NCBI GenBank assembly: GCA_003149635.1
Contig: QCWI01000007.1
Span: 1-64,000 of the forward strand
Reading direction: 5' to 3'
DNA length: 64,000 nucleotides
Source: Fluviicola sp. XM-24bin1
Lineage (GTDB): Bacteria; Bacteroidota; Bacteroidia; Flavobacteriales_D; Crocinitomicaceae
A program made the position numbers and the translations under genes. Under the pieces are notes generated by a model that was given only the letters and a program-made list of their open reading frames with translations, ran no database searches and was not told the origin of the DNA. Positions 32,968-42,922 of the stretch are shown piece by piece. Position 1 is the first letter of the stretch. Every line of letters begins with the position of its first letter.

Positions 32968-35661
32968 ATGAAAAATCTCTTTCTGATACTTCTACTTATG
33001 TGCTTTGGGAATGCTTATGCCCAGCAGCAAAAAGTGACCGGTTACGTTACCGACGTCAAAGGGAATGGTATCAAAGAGATGATCAAGGTAAAATCACCTG
33101 ATGCCATTGGTGGTGGAGTCTTTACAGATACCACCGAGGGGCCGAACGCCGGATATTTCGAGATTTTCTTTGAAGGAAAGAGCCGTGTGGAAATTACCAT
33201 TGTGCCACCGCCATCTCTAGGAGATGATTCAACCATTGTAATCAATTTCAATGGTCGCACAGAGGTAAATCTTGGAAAGATCAAATATTCCTTCATTCAG
33301 CAAGACGCTGTTGTCGTGAAGCAAACGGTAGAGAATCCTTTCGAATTGGAACCACTCCAATACATCGACTTGGGGCAACTTCCCGGTGGTACCGTTGAGA
33401 AGTATATTACGCTTACAACCGCAGCGGTATCCAACAATGAATTAACAAGTAACTATAATGTTCGCGGAGGATCTTTCGATGAAAACCTCGTGTACGTGAA
33501 CGGATTCAATGTGTATCGTCCTTTCTTGACACGTGCCGGACAGCAGGAGGGAATGCCGTTCATTCATACGGCACTTGTAGATAATATCAAGTTCTCTGCC
33601 GGAGGATTTAGTTCCAACTACGGAGACAAAATGAGTTCGGTTTTGGATATTACTTACAAAACTCCGGACTCTTTGCACGCCTCTGCAAATCTTTCCTTTT
33701 TGGGATTGGAAGGACATGTGGAGCGTCAGATTAACTCTCGCACTAATTTCATTGCTGGAGCCAGATATCGATCGAATGGATATTTCTTGAATTCACTACC
33801 GACTCAAGGAGCCTACAATCCAGTATTCTGGGACGGTCAGATTTTGGTCAACCACAACATTACGGAGAAATTGCAATGGTCGACCTTGGCGCACTTCTCA
33901 TCCAATAATTTCCAATTCCGCCCGCAAACGCAGGAGACGGATTTCGGAACGGCGAACGAAGCCTATTCCTTGGTGATATACTTTAATGGACAAGAGCAAA
34001 CGCGCTTCCAGACCATGATGGGAGGGACGGCTTTAAAATGGGAGCCAAAAAAAGGAACCAATCTAGATTTATACGCGACCGTTTTCAATACCGATGAGCG
34101 TGAGTATTTTGACATCGAAGGTCAATACTTCATTAACGAGTTGGAAACGGATGCATCTAGCGAAGAATTTGGCGATTCCATTGCAGTTCTTGGGGTTGGA
34201 GGCTTCTTGAATCATGCACGAAATCGTTTGACGGCAACCATTTTCAATGTCTATCACGACGGAAGTCAGTTATTGAAGAAGACGAATGATTTGGAGAATC
34301 TAAAATCGCAAAAGCACGAATTGAAATGGGGGGTAAACTTCCAAATGGATCAATTCGAAGATCGTTTGAGCGAATGGAGATTGGTAGATTCAGCCGGTTA
34401 TTCATTGCCTCAAACAAATAGCAGCGAAGTAGAATTGTTCGAAGTCATCAAGGGAGATTTGGATTTGACTTCTCAACGTTATACGTCGTACATCCAATTG
34501 AATTCATCTTGGTCGAATTTTAAGCGATTGGTTCCCGTTACCATTGAGCGAAAATTACGCGATGTAAACGATAAAAAATACGTCGAAACGGTGCACGATA
34601 CCGTAGAGCAATCTTCTTCACGTTGGGCTGTTGCGATCGGATCGCGCGCTGGATATACGACCGCAAATCAAGAATTCTATATTACGCCAAGAGCCACGGT
34701 GAAATTCATGCCGAGAGCGTACATGTTCCAAAATGGAGCAATCGTAAAGCGTAATGTGGAGCATAAATTCTCTGCAGGATTGTACTATCAGCCACCATTT
34801 TATCGTGAGTTTAGAACCTTCACAGGAGATTTGAATTTGAATGTATTGGCGCAGAAATCATTGCACGTTGTAGGTGGATCATCCTTTGAGTTTAACATGT
34901 GGGAACGCGAAGTGCCGTTCAAATTTTCGGTTGAAGGATATTACAAATACCTCTGGGACATCAATACCTTCGAAATTGAGAACGTTCGAATGCGTTACTA
35001 CGCCAATAATGATGCGGTAGGATACGCGTACGGACTGGATATGAACATCCATGGAGAGTTTGTTCCTGGCGTTCAGTCCTTCTTTAAGATGGGAGTTCTA
35101 CGTACGCGAGAGGATGTGATCGGCGATCAATACACGGAGTACTACAATGCAGCCGGAGAGCGCATCATTTTTGGAATTAGCGACGATCAAGTAGTTGTGG
35201 ATAGCGCGGTCATCTCACCAGGATTCATCCCAAGACCTACCGATCAATTGCTCAACTTCGGTGCCTTGATTCAAGACCGCATGCCGAAATACGAAAGCTT
35301 CGGTGTTCAGATGGGATTGCAGTTCGCGACTCCGTTGCCGTATGGGCCACCCGATTTCAATCGATACAAAGACACTTTGCGTTTGCGCTCGTACTTCCGT
35401 GTCGACATTGGAATGTCTTACGACTTCTTGTACAAGCACCGTAAAGCGATGAAGGACAAAGACGGAGGTCATGAAGTCAAAAGCAATTTCTGGACGCGCA
35501 ACTTCGAGGATGCAGTATTATCATTTGAAGTATTTAATTTGCTGGGAGTCAATAATGTACTCTCCAAACAATGGGTTCAAGATGTAAATGGACGTTTTTA
35601 CTCCGTTCCGAACTTCCTCACGCAGCGTCGATTCAATTTGAAATTAATCCTAAGAATTTAG
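32968..35661 (+). CDS. TonB-dependent receptor with carboxypeptidase-like N-domain
   Basis: The 897-residue outer membrane protein has a signal peptide (MKNLFLILLLMCFGNAYAQ), an N-terminal 'QQKVTGYVTDVKGNGIKEMI' beta-sandwich (CarboxypepD-reg-like), a plug with 'NVRGGSFDENLVYVNGFNVY' and 'IKFSAGGFSSNYGDKMSSVL', and a long 22-stranded barrel ending 'QRRFNLKLILRI'. Such receptors import metal complexes, vitamins or glycans with energy from TonB-ExbBD. No SusD partner is adjacent, so a glycan role is not supported; the substrate is unknown. The ATG at 32968 follows bshC by 36 bases, perhaps in one transcript. Confidence 0.92.
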   Translation: MKNLFLILLLMCFGNAYAQQQKVTGYVTDVKGNGIKEMIKVKSPDAIGGGVFTDTTEGPNAGYFEIFFEGKSRVEITIVPPPSLGDDSTIVINFNGRTEVNLGKIKYSFIQQDAVVVKQTVENPFELEPLQYIDLGQLPGGTVEKYITLTTAAVSNNELTSNYNVRGGSFDENLVYVNGFNVYRPFLTRAGQQEGMPFIHTALVDNIKFSAGGFSSNYGDKMSSVLDITYKTPDSLHASANLSFLGLEGHVERQINSRTNFIAGARYRSNGYFLNSLPTQGAYNPVFWDGQILVNHNITEKLQWSTLAHFSSNNFQFRPQTQETDFGTANEAYSLVIYFNGQEQTRFQTMMGGTALKWEPKKGTNLDLYATVFNTDEREYFDIEGQYFINELETDASSEEFGDSIAVLGVGGFLNHARNRLTATIFNVYHDGSQLLKKTNDLENLKSQKHELKWGVNFQMDQFEDRLSEWRLVDSAGYSLPQTNSSEVELFEVIKGDLDLTSQRYTSYIQLNSSWSNFKRLVPVTIERKLRDVNDKKYVETVHDTVEQSSSRWAVAIGSRAGYTTANQEFYITPRATVKFMPRAYMFQNGAIVKRNVEHKFSAGLYYQPPFYREFRTFTGDLNLNVLAQKSLHVVGGSSFEFNMWEREVPFKFSVEGYYKYLWDINTFEIENVRMRYYANNDAVGYAYGLDMNIHGEFVPGVQSFFKMGVLRTREDVIGDQYTEYYNAAGERIIFGISDDQVVVDSAVISPGFIPRPTDQLLNFGALIQDRMPKYESFGVQMGLQFATPLPYGPPDFNRYKDTLRLRSYFRVDIGMSYDFLYKHRKAMKDKDGGHEVKSNFWTRNFEDAVLSFEVFNLLGVNNVLSKQWVQDVNGRFYSVPNFLTQRRFNLKLILRI

Positions 35662-35705
35662 CGATTCGTCATCGTAAAAGAACGTTTTCGTCGTATATTT
35701 AGCGC

Positions 35706-37775
35706 ATGAAGCAATGCTTGCTACTTACCCTTTTACTTACAGTTGCTTTCGGTGCTTACTCGCAACAAACTGATCTTGATTCGGCGGAAGTCGCAATCAG
35801 GAAACAGTCTATAAACGATATTTTGGCGCGTGAAAAAGGGAAGTTGCACGATTCTATTATCGCCGATTATTACATCCAGCTAGCCGATTACGCCGTTAAC
35901 GATTATGACTACAATCTTGCAATTCGGTACTGCGACAGCGCCCTTTTGAATAAATCCAAATTATCTCTTGACAAGCGTGTAGACTTAATCGAAACCAAGG
36001 CGACCTATTTGCGAAGCAGTGGTAAATCTGGTGATGGGATTAAATTGCTTTTGGAAATCCTCAAGGAGCTTGAATCGAAGAAGAGATTTGATTTAAGTGC
36101 AGGACTGAATCGTCGTGTGGGAACCATATTCCTAAAGATGAACGATCTCGCAAATGCAGAGTACCATCTTAGAGCAAGTATCCGCCATGCGCAGAAGAAT
36201 AAAGATCGCGAAACGGAAGGATACGCACGAATGAGCCTCGGGAATCGCTTTAAGAAAGAAGATCGATTCGCAGAGGCGGAAGAGCAATACAAAGCCAGTA
36301 TAGATATCGGAAAAGCGATTGGGAACAAGCGTCTTCTGGCTGGTAACTACAACAACTTCGGAAGTCTCTTGCGCAAACAAGGCGAGATCGATGAAGCACG
36401 CAAGTATTATTTGAAAGCGGTTGAAATGAATATCGCTTCAGGGAATGACAAATGGTTAAGTTACAATTACAACAACCTCGGAAACCTCTCAGATGCTGAA
36501 AACAAGTATCAAGAAGCCTTGAATTATTTCTTGCAAAGTATTGAAATCAAAGATCGCTTGGGTGATCTCGGAGGGAAGGTTCAAACGCTTTCCAATGTGG
36601 CCGATGCGTACCAAAATCTTGGTGATTTCAAAAAAGCCTACACCTATCAGAAGGAATATTCCACGTTGAAGGATAGCTTGGATCGACTCAATAACATCGC
36701 GGAAAACAAGAAACTAGCCGCACAGTTCCAGTCTGAGAAACGCGAAGCGCGAATTCGACAATTGGCACTGCAAGACAAGTACAATCAAGACAAAATTGAC
36801 AATCAGAAGGAACAATTATCCTATCAAAATACCATCGCGTGGATTTTAAGCATAGGAATTGTGCTGGTATTTATCATTGCCGTCTTACTTTGGAGAACAA
36901 CAGTGAATCGCAAGCGTATCAACGCTCAGTTGGTAGAGAAAAATGCTCAAATTGACCGCCAACACAGGGAGATTCTTGATAGTATCAACTATGCGAGTCG
37001 GATTCAGAATTCCATTTTGCCGGGTAACGAACACCGAAAAGAATTGCTTCCAGATCACGCTATTTTGTTCAAACCAAAGGATATCATCTCCGGAGATTTC
37101 TACGTATGTGATAGCGCCAACGAACACATTTTCTTTGGTACGGTAGATTGTACAGGCCATGGTGTACCGGGAGCGATGGTAAGTTTGGTGGCATCCTCGC
37201 ATATCAACAAGACCATCCATGAATACGAATTGACCGATCCGGGTGAAATCCTTACACGTCTCAATGATGAAATTCCAAATGCATTGAATGGTTCCGACGA
37301 GTCTATCAATGACGGAATGGACATGGCCATGTGTGTCCTTGATTTGGGCGCCATGCAAATGAATTTCGCCGGAGCGTATCAAAATTGTTGGGTCTTGGCT
37401 TCCACGGAATCGCTGGAACGACGTATATTTGAAGATGTAAACGCTGTTTTGCACGAAGGCAATGATTTCGGCATTTTGGAATTGAAAGGAGAGCGACGCG
37501 GAATTGGTCGATCTACCATGAATGCGCCTTTTTCAACGCAGTCTATAGAGTTGGCGAAAGGAGATGTCATTTTGCTTTCATCAGACGGATATCCGGATCA
37601 ATTTGGAGGCCCTAGAAACAAGAAGTTTAAGGTAAGGGAGTTACGAAATCTAGTACTCAAACAAGCAGGTTCTTCTCCGGTGCAAATCGTGAATACCTTG
37701 GATACAACGCTCAAAGAATGGATGGATAAAACGGATCAAATCGATGACGTTTGTGTGTTTGTCGTTCGTGTATAA
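35706..37775 (+). CDS. TPR sensor with SpoIIE-type serine phosphatase domain
   Basis: The 689-residue protein has a signal peptide, about six tetratricopeptide repeats outside the cytoplasm (residues 40-330), a transmembrane helix ('TIAWILSIGIVLVFIIAVLL', about 377-396), a coiled coil ('AQLVEKNAQIDRQHREILDS') and a C-terminal PP2C/SpoIIE phosphatase domain from about residue 440, with 'ISGDFYVCDSANEHIFFGTV' (metal-binding acidic residue), 'DCTGHGVPGAMVSL' and 'LLSSDGYPDQFGG'. Such proteins dephosphorylate anti-anti-sigma factors or response regulators. The extracytoplasmic TPRs suggest sensing of envelope proteins. No partner-switching genes are adjacent. A degenerate -7 (TATATTTA) precedes the ATG. 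Confidence 0.9.
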   Translation: MKQCLLLTLLLTVAFGAYSQQTDLDSAEVAIRKQSINDILAREKGKLHDSIIADYYIQLADYAVNDYDYNLAIRYCDSALLNKSKLSLDKRVDLIETKATYLRSSGKSGDGIKLLLEILKELESKKRFDLSAGLNRRVGTIFLKMNDLANAEYHLRASIRHAQKNKDRETEGYARMSLGNRFKKEDRFAEAEEQYKASIDIGKAIGNKRLLAGNYNNFGSLLRKQGEIDEARKYYLKAVEMNIASGNDKWLSYNYNNLGNLSDAENKYQEALNYFLQSIEIKDRLGDLGGKVQTLSNVADAYQNLGDFKKAYTYQKEYSTLKDSLDRLNNIAENKKLAAQFQSEKREARIRQLALQDKYNQDKIDNQKEQLSYQNTIAWILSIGIVLVFIIAVLLWRTTVNRKRINAQLVEKNAQIDRQHREILDSINYASRIQNSILPGNEHRKELLPDHAILFKPKDIISGDFYVCDSANEHIFFGTVDCTGHGVPGAMVSLVASSHINKTIHEYELTDPGEILTRLNDEIPNALNGSDESINDGMDMAMCVLDLGAMQMNFAGAYQNCWVLASTESLERRIFEDVNAVLHEGNDFGILELKGERRGIGRSTMNAPFSTQSIELAKGDVILLSSDGYPDQFGGPRNKKFKVRELRNLVLKQAGSSPVQIVNTLDTTLKEWMDKTDQIDDVCVFVVRV

Positions 37776-37859
37776 ATTCCTCCTTCATTCCATCTATTTC
37801 ACCATTTATAAAACCCATCAACCATTCCTACAGCAAAGGCTGTTAATCCCTTGAAAATA

Positions 37860-37891
37860 TTGGTGTCCACAGGTGTCTTTCCTTAATTTTG
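37860..37891 (+). promoter_or_regulatory. Promoter of the DUF5916 gene (-33 TTG, -7 TAATTTTG)
   Basis: TTGG at 37860 stands 21 bases before TAATTTTG at 37884-37891. The spacing fits the Bacteroidota promoter layout. The ATG at 37902 is ten bases further. Confidence 0.6.
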
Positions 37892-37901
37892 TACTCTGGA
37901 A

Positions 37902-40349
37902 ATGATGTTGCGAGTCGTATTTGTGGGATGGATGATTTTAGTTAGTGCTGTGACACTTGCTCAGAACTCTTACAACATCATTCGTACAGACACTCCCCCT
38001 GAAATCGATGGAAATGTGAATGAGGCGATCTGGGAAAAGACCGATGTGGCCACAGATTTCACCATCAATCGTCCGGTCTACGGGGAAAAATCGCGTTTTC
38101 ATTCAGAGTTTCGCATGTGTTATGATAACAACGCTTTGTACATCAGTGGCAGATTGTATGATCCGAATCCCGACTCTGTAAGTTACACGCTTTCGCAACG
38201 CGACGATTTCGGAAACGCAGATTGGGCGTCAGTATTTATCGATCCATTTTCAAACAGTATTACGGCATTCTCTTTCGGAATTACTTCGGCTGGCGTGGAA
38301 GTAGATGGATTGGAAAGTGCGAATGGAAATACGGATAACAGTTGGAATACCGTTTGGCGAAGCGCTGCCCAGCGCACGGAATACGGTTGGTCGTTCGAAA
38401 TGAAGATTCCGCATTCCGCCTATCGATTCCCGAACAAGGATATTCAAGAATGGAAGATCAATTTCAGTCGAACGGTACGAAGAGTCAGAGAAACATCGAC
38501 TTGGAACCCGATCGATCCAAACGAATTCGGAACCATTACGCAATCCGGTGATATGACGGGTATGGAAGGAATTAAATCTCCTCTTCGCCTGTCGTTGACG
38601 CCCTACACCACAGGTTATTTGGAAAATTCCTACGACAACCCATTGGGGAAACAAACGTGGAAACGTCGTGTAACTGGTGGAATGGATTTAAAGTATGGAT
38701 TGAACGATGCGTTTACCTTAGACATGACTCTAATTCCAGACTTCGGACAAACGATATCGGATCAGCAGATTTTGAATTTGGGGCCTTTTGAAGTACGATT
38801 CAATGAAAACCGTCCTTTCTTCCTTGAGGGAACCGACTTGTTCCAAATTGGTGGCGTCTTTTATTCCAGAAGGATAGGTGGGACGCCTTACAATTATCGT
38901 GACGCCTATAACAATTTGAACGATGGGGAGGAAGTCATCGAGAATCCGAGTGTGGCACCATTGATCAATGCAACGAAGGTATCAGGAAGAACGAAATCCG
39001 GATTGGGAATTGGAGTTTTCAATGCTTTAGAATCAAGATCTCAAGCTGTGATCCAAGATTCGATGGGGAATACGCGAAATGTGGAAACCAATCCATTGAC
39101 GAATTACAACGTGTTTGTACTTTCTCAGAACACGAAGAATAACGGGACAATTTCGTTCGTAAATACCAATGTAACGCGAATGGGAGACGCTTCTGATGCC
39201 AATGTTTCAGTGGTACAATCCAACATGTTTAGCAAGGATGGGAAGTATCGTTTGTTCACGTCGGCAAAGGTTTCATCTGTGATGGGAGAGGAGACCGTAA
39301 ACGGACATAATTTTGGTGCGCGGATTTCAAAGGTGTCAGGAGTTTGGCGATACAATATCGGGTATTGGGAAGAGAGCGATACCTACGATCCAAACGACCT
39401 GGGGTTCTTATTCAACAATAACGAGCGCGGCTATTCAGGGGAGGTAAGCTGGAACGATTTTGAAGGTTCGAAGCGCTTCTTTCGAAGAAATTTCCGCATC
39501 AATTGGTGGTACACAGAATTGTACAAACCGCAATTGTATCAAAATACGCAGTTCGGAGCAACGCTGGGAGGATTGCACAAGAAGCAGTTTTATACACAGG
39601 TTCGAGCGGAAGTGAATCCGTTTGGGGAGGTCAATCATTTTGAATCACGTGTATTTGGGAAGGAACTCCATTTCAACGAAAGCATTTTCTTTAGTTATTT
39701 CCTCTCTACTGATTACAGCAAGCGATTTGCCTTAGATCTTCGTGCCTGGGTGAAAGATTTCTTGTTTACAACGCAATATGGAACCAACCTTCGGATGAGT
39801 CCAAGAGTGCGTGTTTCGGATCGTTTGGATATCATTTTGGAGAGCAGTGTTCAAAACCTCCAAGACGATTATGGCTGGGTGTCGGTGCAAGACGAAGCGT
39901 ACGACGGCTCTATCATTATCGGAACGCGTGATCGATTGATAGTAAATAACGTGATCAGCAGTCGATTGGTTTTCACGAATCGAATGGGAATCGATTTACG
40001 TTTACGTCATAATTGGCAGCAAGTAGAGTATTCACGATTCGATGAATTGATCGATGAAGGAATCTTGCGAGAAACAGCGTACAATCCTCTGAATGAAGAA
40101 GGCATATCAGTACACAACACCAATTTCAACGCATTTACATTGGATGTGAATTTCCGCTGGATTTTCATTCCAGGAAGCGAGTTGACTATTTTCTATAAGA
40201 ACAACATCTTCCAAACAAAGAACCGATTGGAGCCTTCTTACTTTACGACTTTCGAGACTTTATTTGATCAACCACAGATTAACAGTATTTCTCTTCGTTT
40301 GCTCGTTTTCTTAGATGCTATCTACCTGCGCCGCAAGGATAAGAAGTAA
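37902..40349 (+). CDS. DUF5916 outer membrane protein with CBM9-like domain
   Basis: After a signal peptide (cleavage near TLAQNS) the first 200 residues form a CBM9/DOMON-like sandwich: 'PPEIDGNVNEAIWEKTDVAT' and 'DWASVFIDPFSNSITAFSFG'. The second part contains the family mark 'DFGQTISDQQILNLGPFEVR' and 'FNENRPFFLEGTDLF', then a long beta-barrel to the C-terminus ('SLRLLVFLDAIYLRRKDKK'). This domain order defines DUF5916 proteins of Bacteroidota. A glycan-binding outer membrane role is often assumed, but no function is proven. It has its own promoter; the 127-base gap before it has nothing else. Confidence 0.88.
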   Translation: MMLRVVFVGWMILVSAVTLAQNSYNIIRTDTPPEIDGNVNEAIWEKTDVATDFTINRPVYGEKSRFHSEFRMCYDNNALYISGRLYDPNPDSVSYTLSQRDDFGNADWASVFIDPFSNSITAFSFGITSAGVEVDGLESANGNTDNSWNTVWRSAAQRTEYGWSFEMKIPHSAYRFPNKDIQEWKINFSRTVRRVRETSTWNPIDPNEFGTITQSGDMTGMEGIKSPLRLSLTPYTTGYLENSYDNPLGKQTWKRRVTGGMDLKYGLNDAFTLDMTLIPDFGQTISDQQILNLGPFEVRFNENRPFFLEGTDLFQIGGVFYSRRIGGTPYNYRDAYNNLNDGEEVIENPSVAPLINATKVSGRTKSGLGIGVFNALESRSQAVIQDSMGNTRNVETNPLTNYNVFVLSQNTKNNGTISFVNTNVTRMGDASDANVSVVQSNMFSKDGKYRLFTSAKVSSVMGEETVNGHNFGARISKVSGVWRYNIGYWEESDTYDPNDLGFLFNNNERGYSGEVSWNDFEGSKRFFRRNFRINWWYTELYKPQLYQNTQFGATLGGLHKKQFYTQVRAEVNPFGEVNHFESRVFGKELHFNESIFFSYFLSTDYSKRFALDLRAWVKDFLFTTQYGTNLRMSPRVRVSDRLDIILESSVQNLQDDYGWVSVQDEAYDGSIIIGTRDRLIVNNVISSRLVFTNRMGIDLRLRHNWQQVEYSRFDELIDEGILRETAYNPLNEEGISVHNTNFNAFTLDVNFRWIFIPGSELTIFYKNNIFQTKNRLEPSYFTTFETLFDQPQINSISLRLLVFLDAIYLRRKDKK

Positions 40350-40470
40350 AGCTTCTCTACTGAGTCACAATAAAGGAATCGTTTAGACGTGTATGCAAAT
40401 GATTCATTTTAGTCGTTTACATTTATTCAACCTCTATGTAAAGTTCTAAATTGGATAAAAACTACCACAT

Positions 40471-41502
40471 ATGAAAAGTTTACTGATTGGTCTCTTTTTA
40501 TGCAGTTTCAGTTCTTTTGGACAATTGAAATTGTACGCTACAACTCCTGATTATTTTGAAAATGGCGATTTGTTCGGCCCGGATTATACAGTTTTTAATA
40601 TTGAATATAGTGGTTCGGGATATTCGTACGCTCAATTCAATGGAGTCAATTCGAACTTGGGACTTACTCGTGGGTTTGTAATGACCACGGGAAGGCTTGC
40701 TGATCAATCACAGGGACTATTAGGGCCAAATGTGCAATCCGATGCAGGATTTGATATGGGAACGCCCGGTTATCCATTGTTGTCAAGTTTGATTGGTGGA
40801 ACCGCTACTAATGATGCCGCCGTTCTTGAGTTTGATTTTATTCCACACACTGATACGTTGGTCTTCAATTATTCTTTCGGATCGGAGGAGTATGAAGAGT
40901 ACGTAGGAAGTACCTTTTCAGACATCGCAGCGGTTTTTCTCATCGGCCCGGGATTACCAGTACCGACCAATTATTTGACTGTTGGTAATGGGGTTCCGGT
41001 AAGCTTAGATAATGTCCACAACGGAGTATCGAATCAATTTGGCAATTTCCCGCCCATAAACGAAACGTACTATTATGATAATACAACGTGGAGTGGAGAC
41101 TCTACGAAAATTACATTAGATGGTTTTACAATCAACACTCAGGTAAGAATAGACAATCTTCAAATTGATTCAACGTATCACTTGATAATTTCCATTGCCG
41201 ATGCTGTTGACGGAAATTACGATTCAGGATTGTTTATCGAAGCCTGTGAAACCTGCTTGCCAACTTTGAGTGTTGAGGAGGAAAAGGAAGCAACGATGTT
41301 GCTTTCACCCAATCCAGTAGTAAATCAATTGCATATTGAAACTTCTGGAGAGCATTCCTTTCAAATAATAGATGCACTAGGGCAGGAAGTCAATTCGAGA
41401 GTAATTTACGGAAGCACTTCGCTGGATTGTTCAACACTACCTGCAGGCATGTATCTCTTCAAACTAGACTCTGGAGAAATCAAGCGGTTTATGAAGCGAT
41501 AG
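40471..41502 (+). CDS. Choice-of-anchor L protein with T9SS type A sorting domain
   Basis: The 343-residue secreted protein has a signal peptide (MKSLLIGLFLCSFSSFGQ), then the choice-of-anchor L core with 'SNLGLTRGFVMTTGR', 'AAVLEFDFIPHTDTLVFNYS' and 'FGSEEYEEYVGSTFSDIAAV', and a C-terminal type A sorting domain ('LLSPNPVVNQLHIETSGEHS' to 'LPAGMYLFKL' and the end 'IKRFMKR'). The last region is the T9SS signal. The main domain is widespread among surface proteins with varied anchors; its ligand is unknown. A convergent terminator shared with dnaN follows. Confidence 0.9.
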   Translation: MKSLLIGLFLCSFSSFGQLKLYATTPDYFENGDLFGPDYTVFNIEYSGSGYSYAQFNGVNSNLGLTRGFVMTTGRLADQSQGLLGPNVQSDAGFDMGTPGYPLLSSLIGGTATNDAAVLEFDFIPHTDTLVFNYSFGSEEYEEYVGSTFSDIAAVFLIGPGLPVPTNYLTVGNGVPVSLDNVHNGVSNQFGNFPPINETYYYDNTTWSGDSTKITLDGFTINTQVRIDNLQIDSTYHLIISIADAVDGNYDSGLFIEACETCLPTLSVEEEKEATMLLSPNPVVNQLHIETSGEHSFQIIDALGQEVNSRVIYGSTSLDCSTLPAGMYLFKLDSGEIKRFMKR

Positions 41503-41514
41503 GTTACAGCATTT

Positions 41515-41550
41515 AAAAAGACCGATCGAATAAATCGAATCGGCCTTTTT
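41515..41550. terminator. Bidirectional terminator between the anchor-L gene and dnaN
   Basis: AAAAAGACCGAT pairs with ATCGGCCTTTTT around about 12 bases with a single mismatch, and T runs occur on both strands. It serves two converging genes. Confidence 0.75.
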
Positions 41551-41588
41551 ACCTATTTAAAGTTGTTATAATCTACGTTTCGTAGCGC

Positions 41589-42704
41589 TTATCTGTTCAG
41601 CATTACTGGCATAACAAGCATCAATATGTCTTCGCTTTCTCCGTGCTCCGAAGGCATCAACAATCCTGCTCGGTTGGGAGCGCTCATTTCCAATCGAACT
41701 TCGGTAGATTCCAAATTGTTGAGCATCTCCATTAGGAAACGAGAGTTGAATCCGATTTCCAAATCTTCACCGGAGTAGTTACACGTCAAACGCTCGTTTG
41801 CTTCATTAGCGAAATCAATGTCTTCAGCAGAAAGCGATAACTCAGATCCTGCCAATTTCAATTTGATTTGATGCGTTGTTTTATTCGCAAAAATCGAAAC
41901 ACGTTTGATAGATCCCAAGAATTGAACGCGATCGATAGTCAACACATTAGGATTCTCTTTTGGAATTACTGCTTCGTAGTTCGGGTACTTTCCATCGATC
42001 AATCGACATACCAAAACAACATCGTTGAAACGGAATACCGCGTTCGAATCATTGTACTCCAATTGCACTTCTTCATCACCTTTCAAGTTTGATTTCAAAA
42101 GGTTCAAAGGCTTCTTTGGAAGAATGAACGCTGAACTACCGTCTGCTTGCGAATCAGTACGTGTGTATCGAACCAATTTGTGCGCATCGGTAGCAACGAA
42201 TGTGATATTCTCAGGAGAGAATTGACAGAAAACCCCGCTCATTACCGGACGAAGATCGTCAACTCCTGTCGCGAAAAGCGTTTTGTTGATGGCATTCGCA
42301 ACGATTTCTCCAGAAATTCGGATCGAACTAGAGTTTTCCAACTCCGGTGTTCTTGGGAACTCGTCTCCGTTGTATCCAACCATTTTAGATTTACCATTGT
42401 CGTAAGCAATCTCCACGGAAAGCGTATCCATATCCACAAGGAAGGTACAGGGTTGATCCGGAAGGTTCTTCAAAACGTCCAAAAGCAACTTGGCTGGGAT
42501 GGCAATTTTTCCTTCTTCTTTCGCTTCTACTTCCATGGTTGTACGCATGGTAGTCTCCAAATCCGAAGCTGAAACAGAAAGCTGTCCATCGTTGATTTCG
42601 AAAAGGAAATTATCCAAAATCGGAAGGGCATTGCTCGTGCTTAAAACACCAGAAATTCCCTGCAAATGTTTGAGTAATGAAGCACTCGAGATAACAAAAT
42701 TCAT
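41589..42704 (-). CDS. dnaN: DNA polymerase III beta subunit (sliding clamp)
   Basis: The 371-residue protein forms the ring that tethers DNA polymerase to the template. It has the three clamp-domain repeats: 'LLKHLQGISGVLSTSNALPI' at the start, 'DDLRPVMSGVFCQFSPENIT' and 'FVATDAHKLVRYTR' near residue 150-180, and an ending 'EDILMLVMPVMLNR' with the hydrophobic C-terminal strand. The length is normal. It is monocistronic and separated from dnaA, which is not in the window. The clamp loader subunit dnaX is at 26 kb. Confidence 0.96.
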   Translation of the reverse strand: MNFVISSASLLKHLQGISGVLSTSNALPILDNFLFEINDGQLSVSASDLETTMRTTMEVEAKEEGKIAIPAKLLLDVLKNLPDQPCTFLVDMDTLSVEIAYDNGKSKMVGYNGDEFPRTPELENSSSIRISGEIVANAINKTLFATGVDDLRPVMSGVFCQFSPENITFVATDAHKLVRYTRTDSQADGSSAFILPKKPLNLLKSNLKGDEEVQLEYNDSNAVFRFNDVVLVCRLIDGKYPNYEAVIPKENPNVLTIDRVQFLGSIKRVSIFANKTTHQIKLKLAGSELSLSAEDIDFANEANERLTCNYSGEDLEIGFNSRFLMEMLNNLESTEVRLEMSAPNRAGLLMPSEHGESEDILMLVMPVMLNR

Positions 42705-42922
42705 TCGCTGTATTTTTAACCACTCAAAACTATCAAAAACAGCACAAAATTGTTCCCTCTAAAATTGAAAATTTACGGGAGTTATCAACAGTTGATGTGC
42801 AATAAGAAGAAAGAGGAAAGACAAAAGACCGCTTCGCTCAAAGATACTAGACGCTAGACTTCCTCTTCTTCGCTCTCACGCTCCAACTAAAAGCTCAAGC
42901 TCACACTCTAACTCGCTCTGCT

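Noticed and set aside
36885-37454. Minus-strand frame of 189 codons opposite the SpoIIE-type gene
   Set aside because: The plus-strand frame has clear phosphatase motifs; the antisense frame shows no domain.
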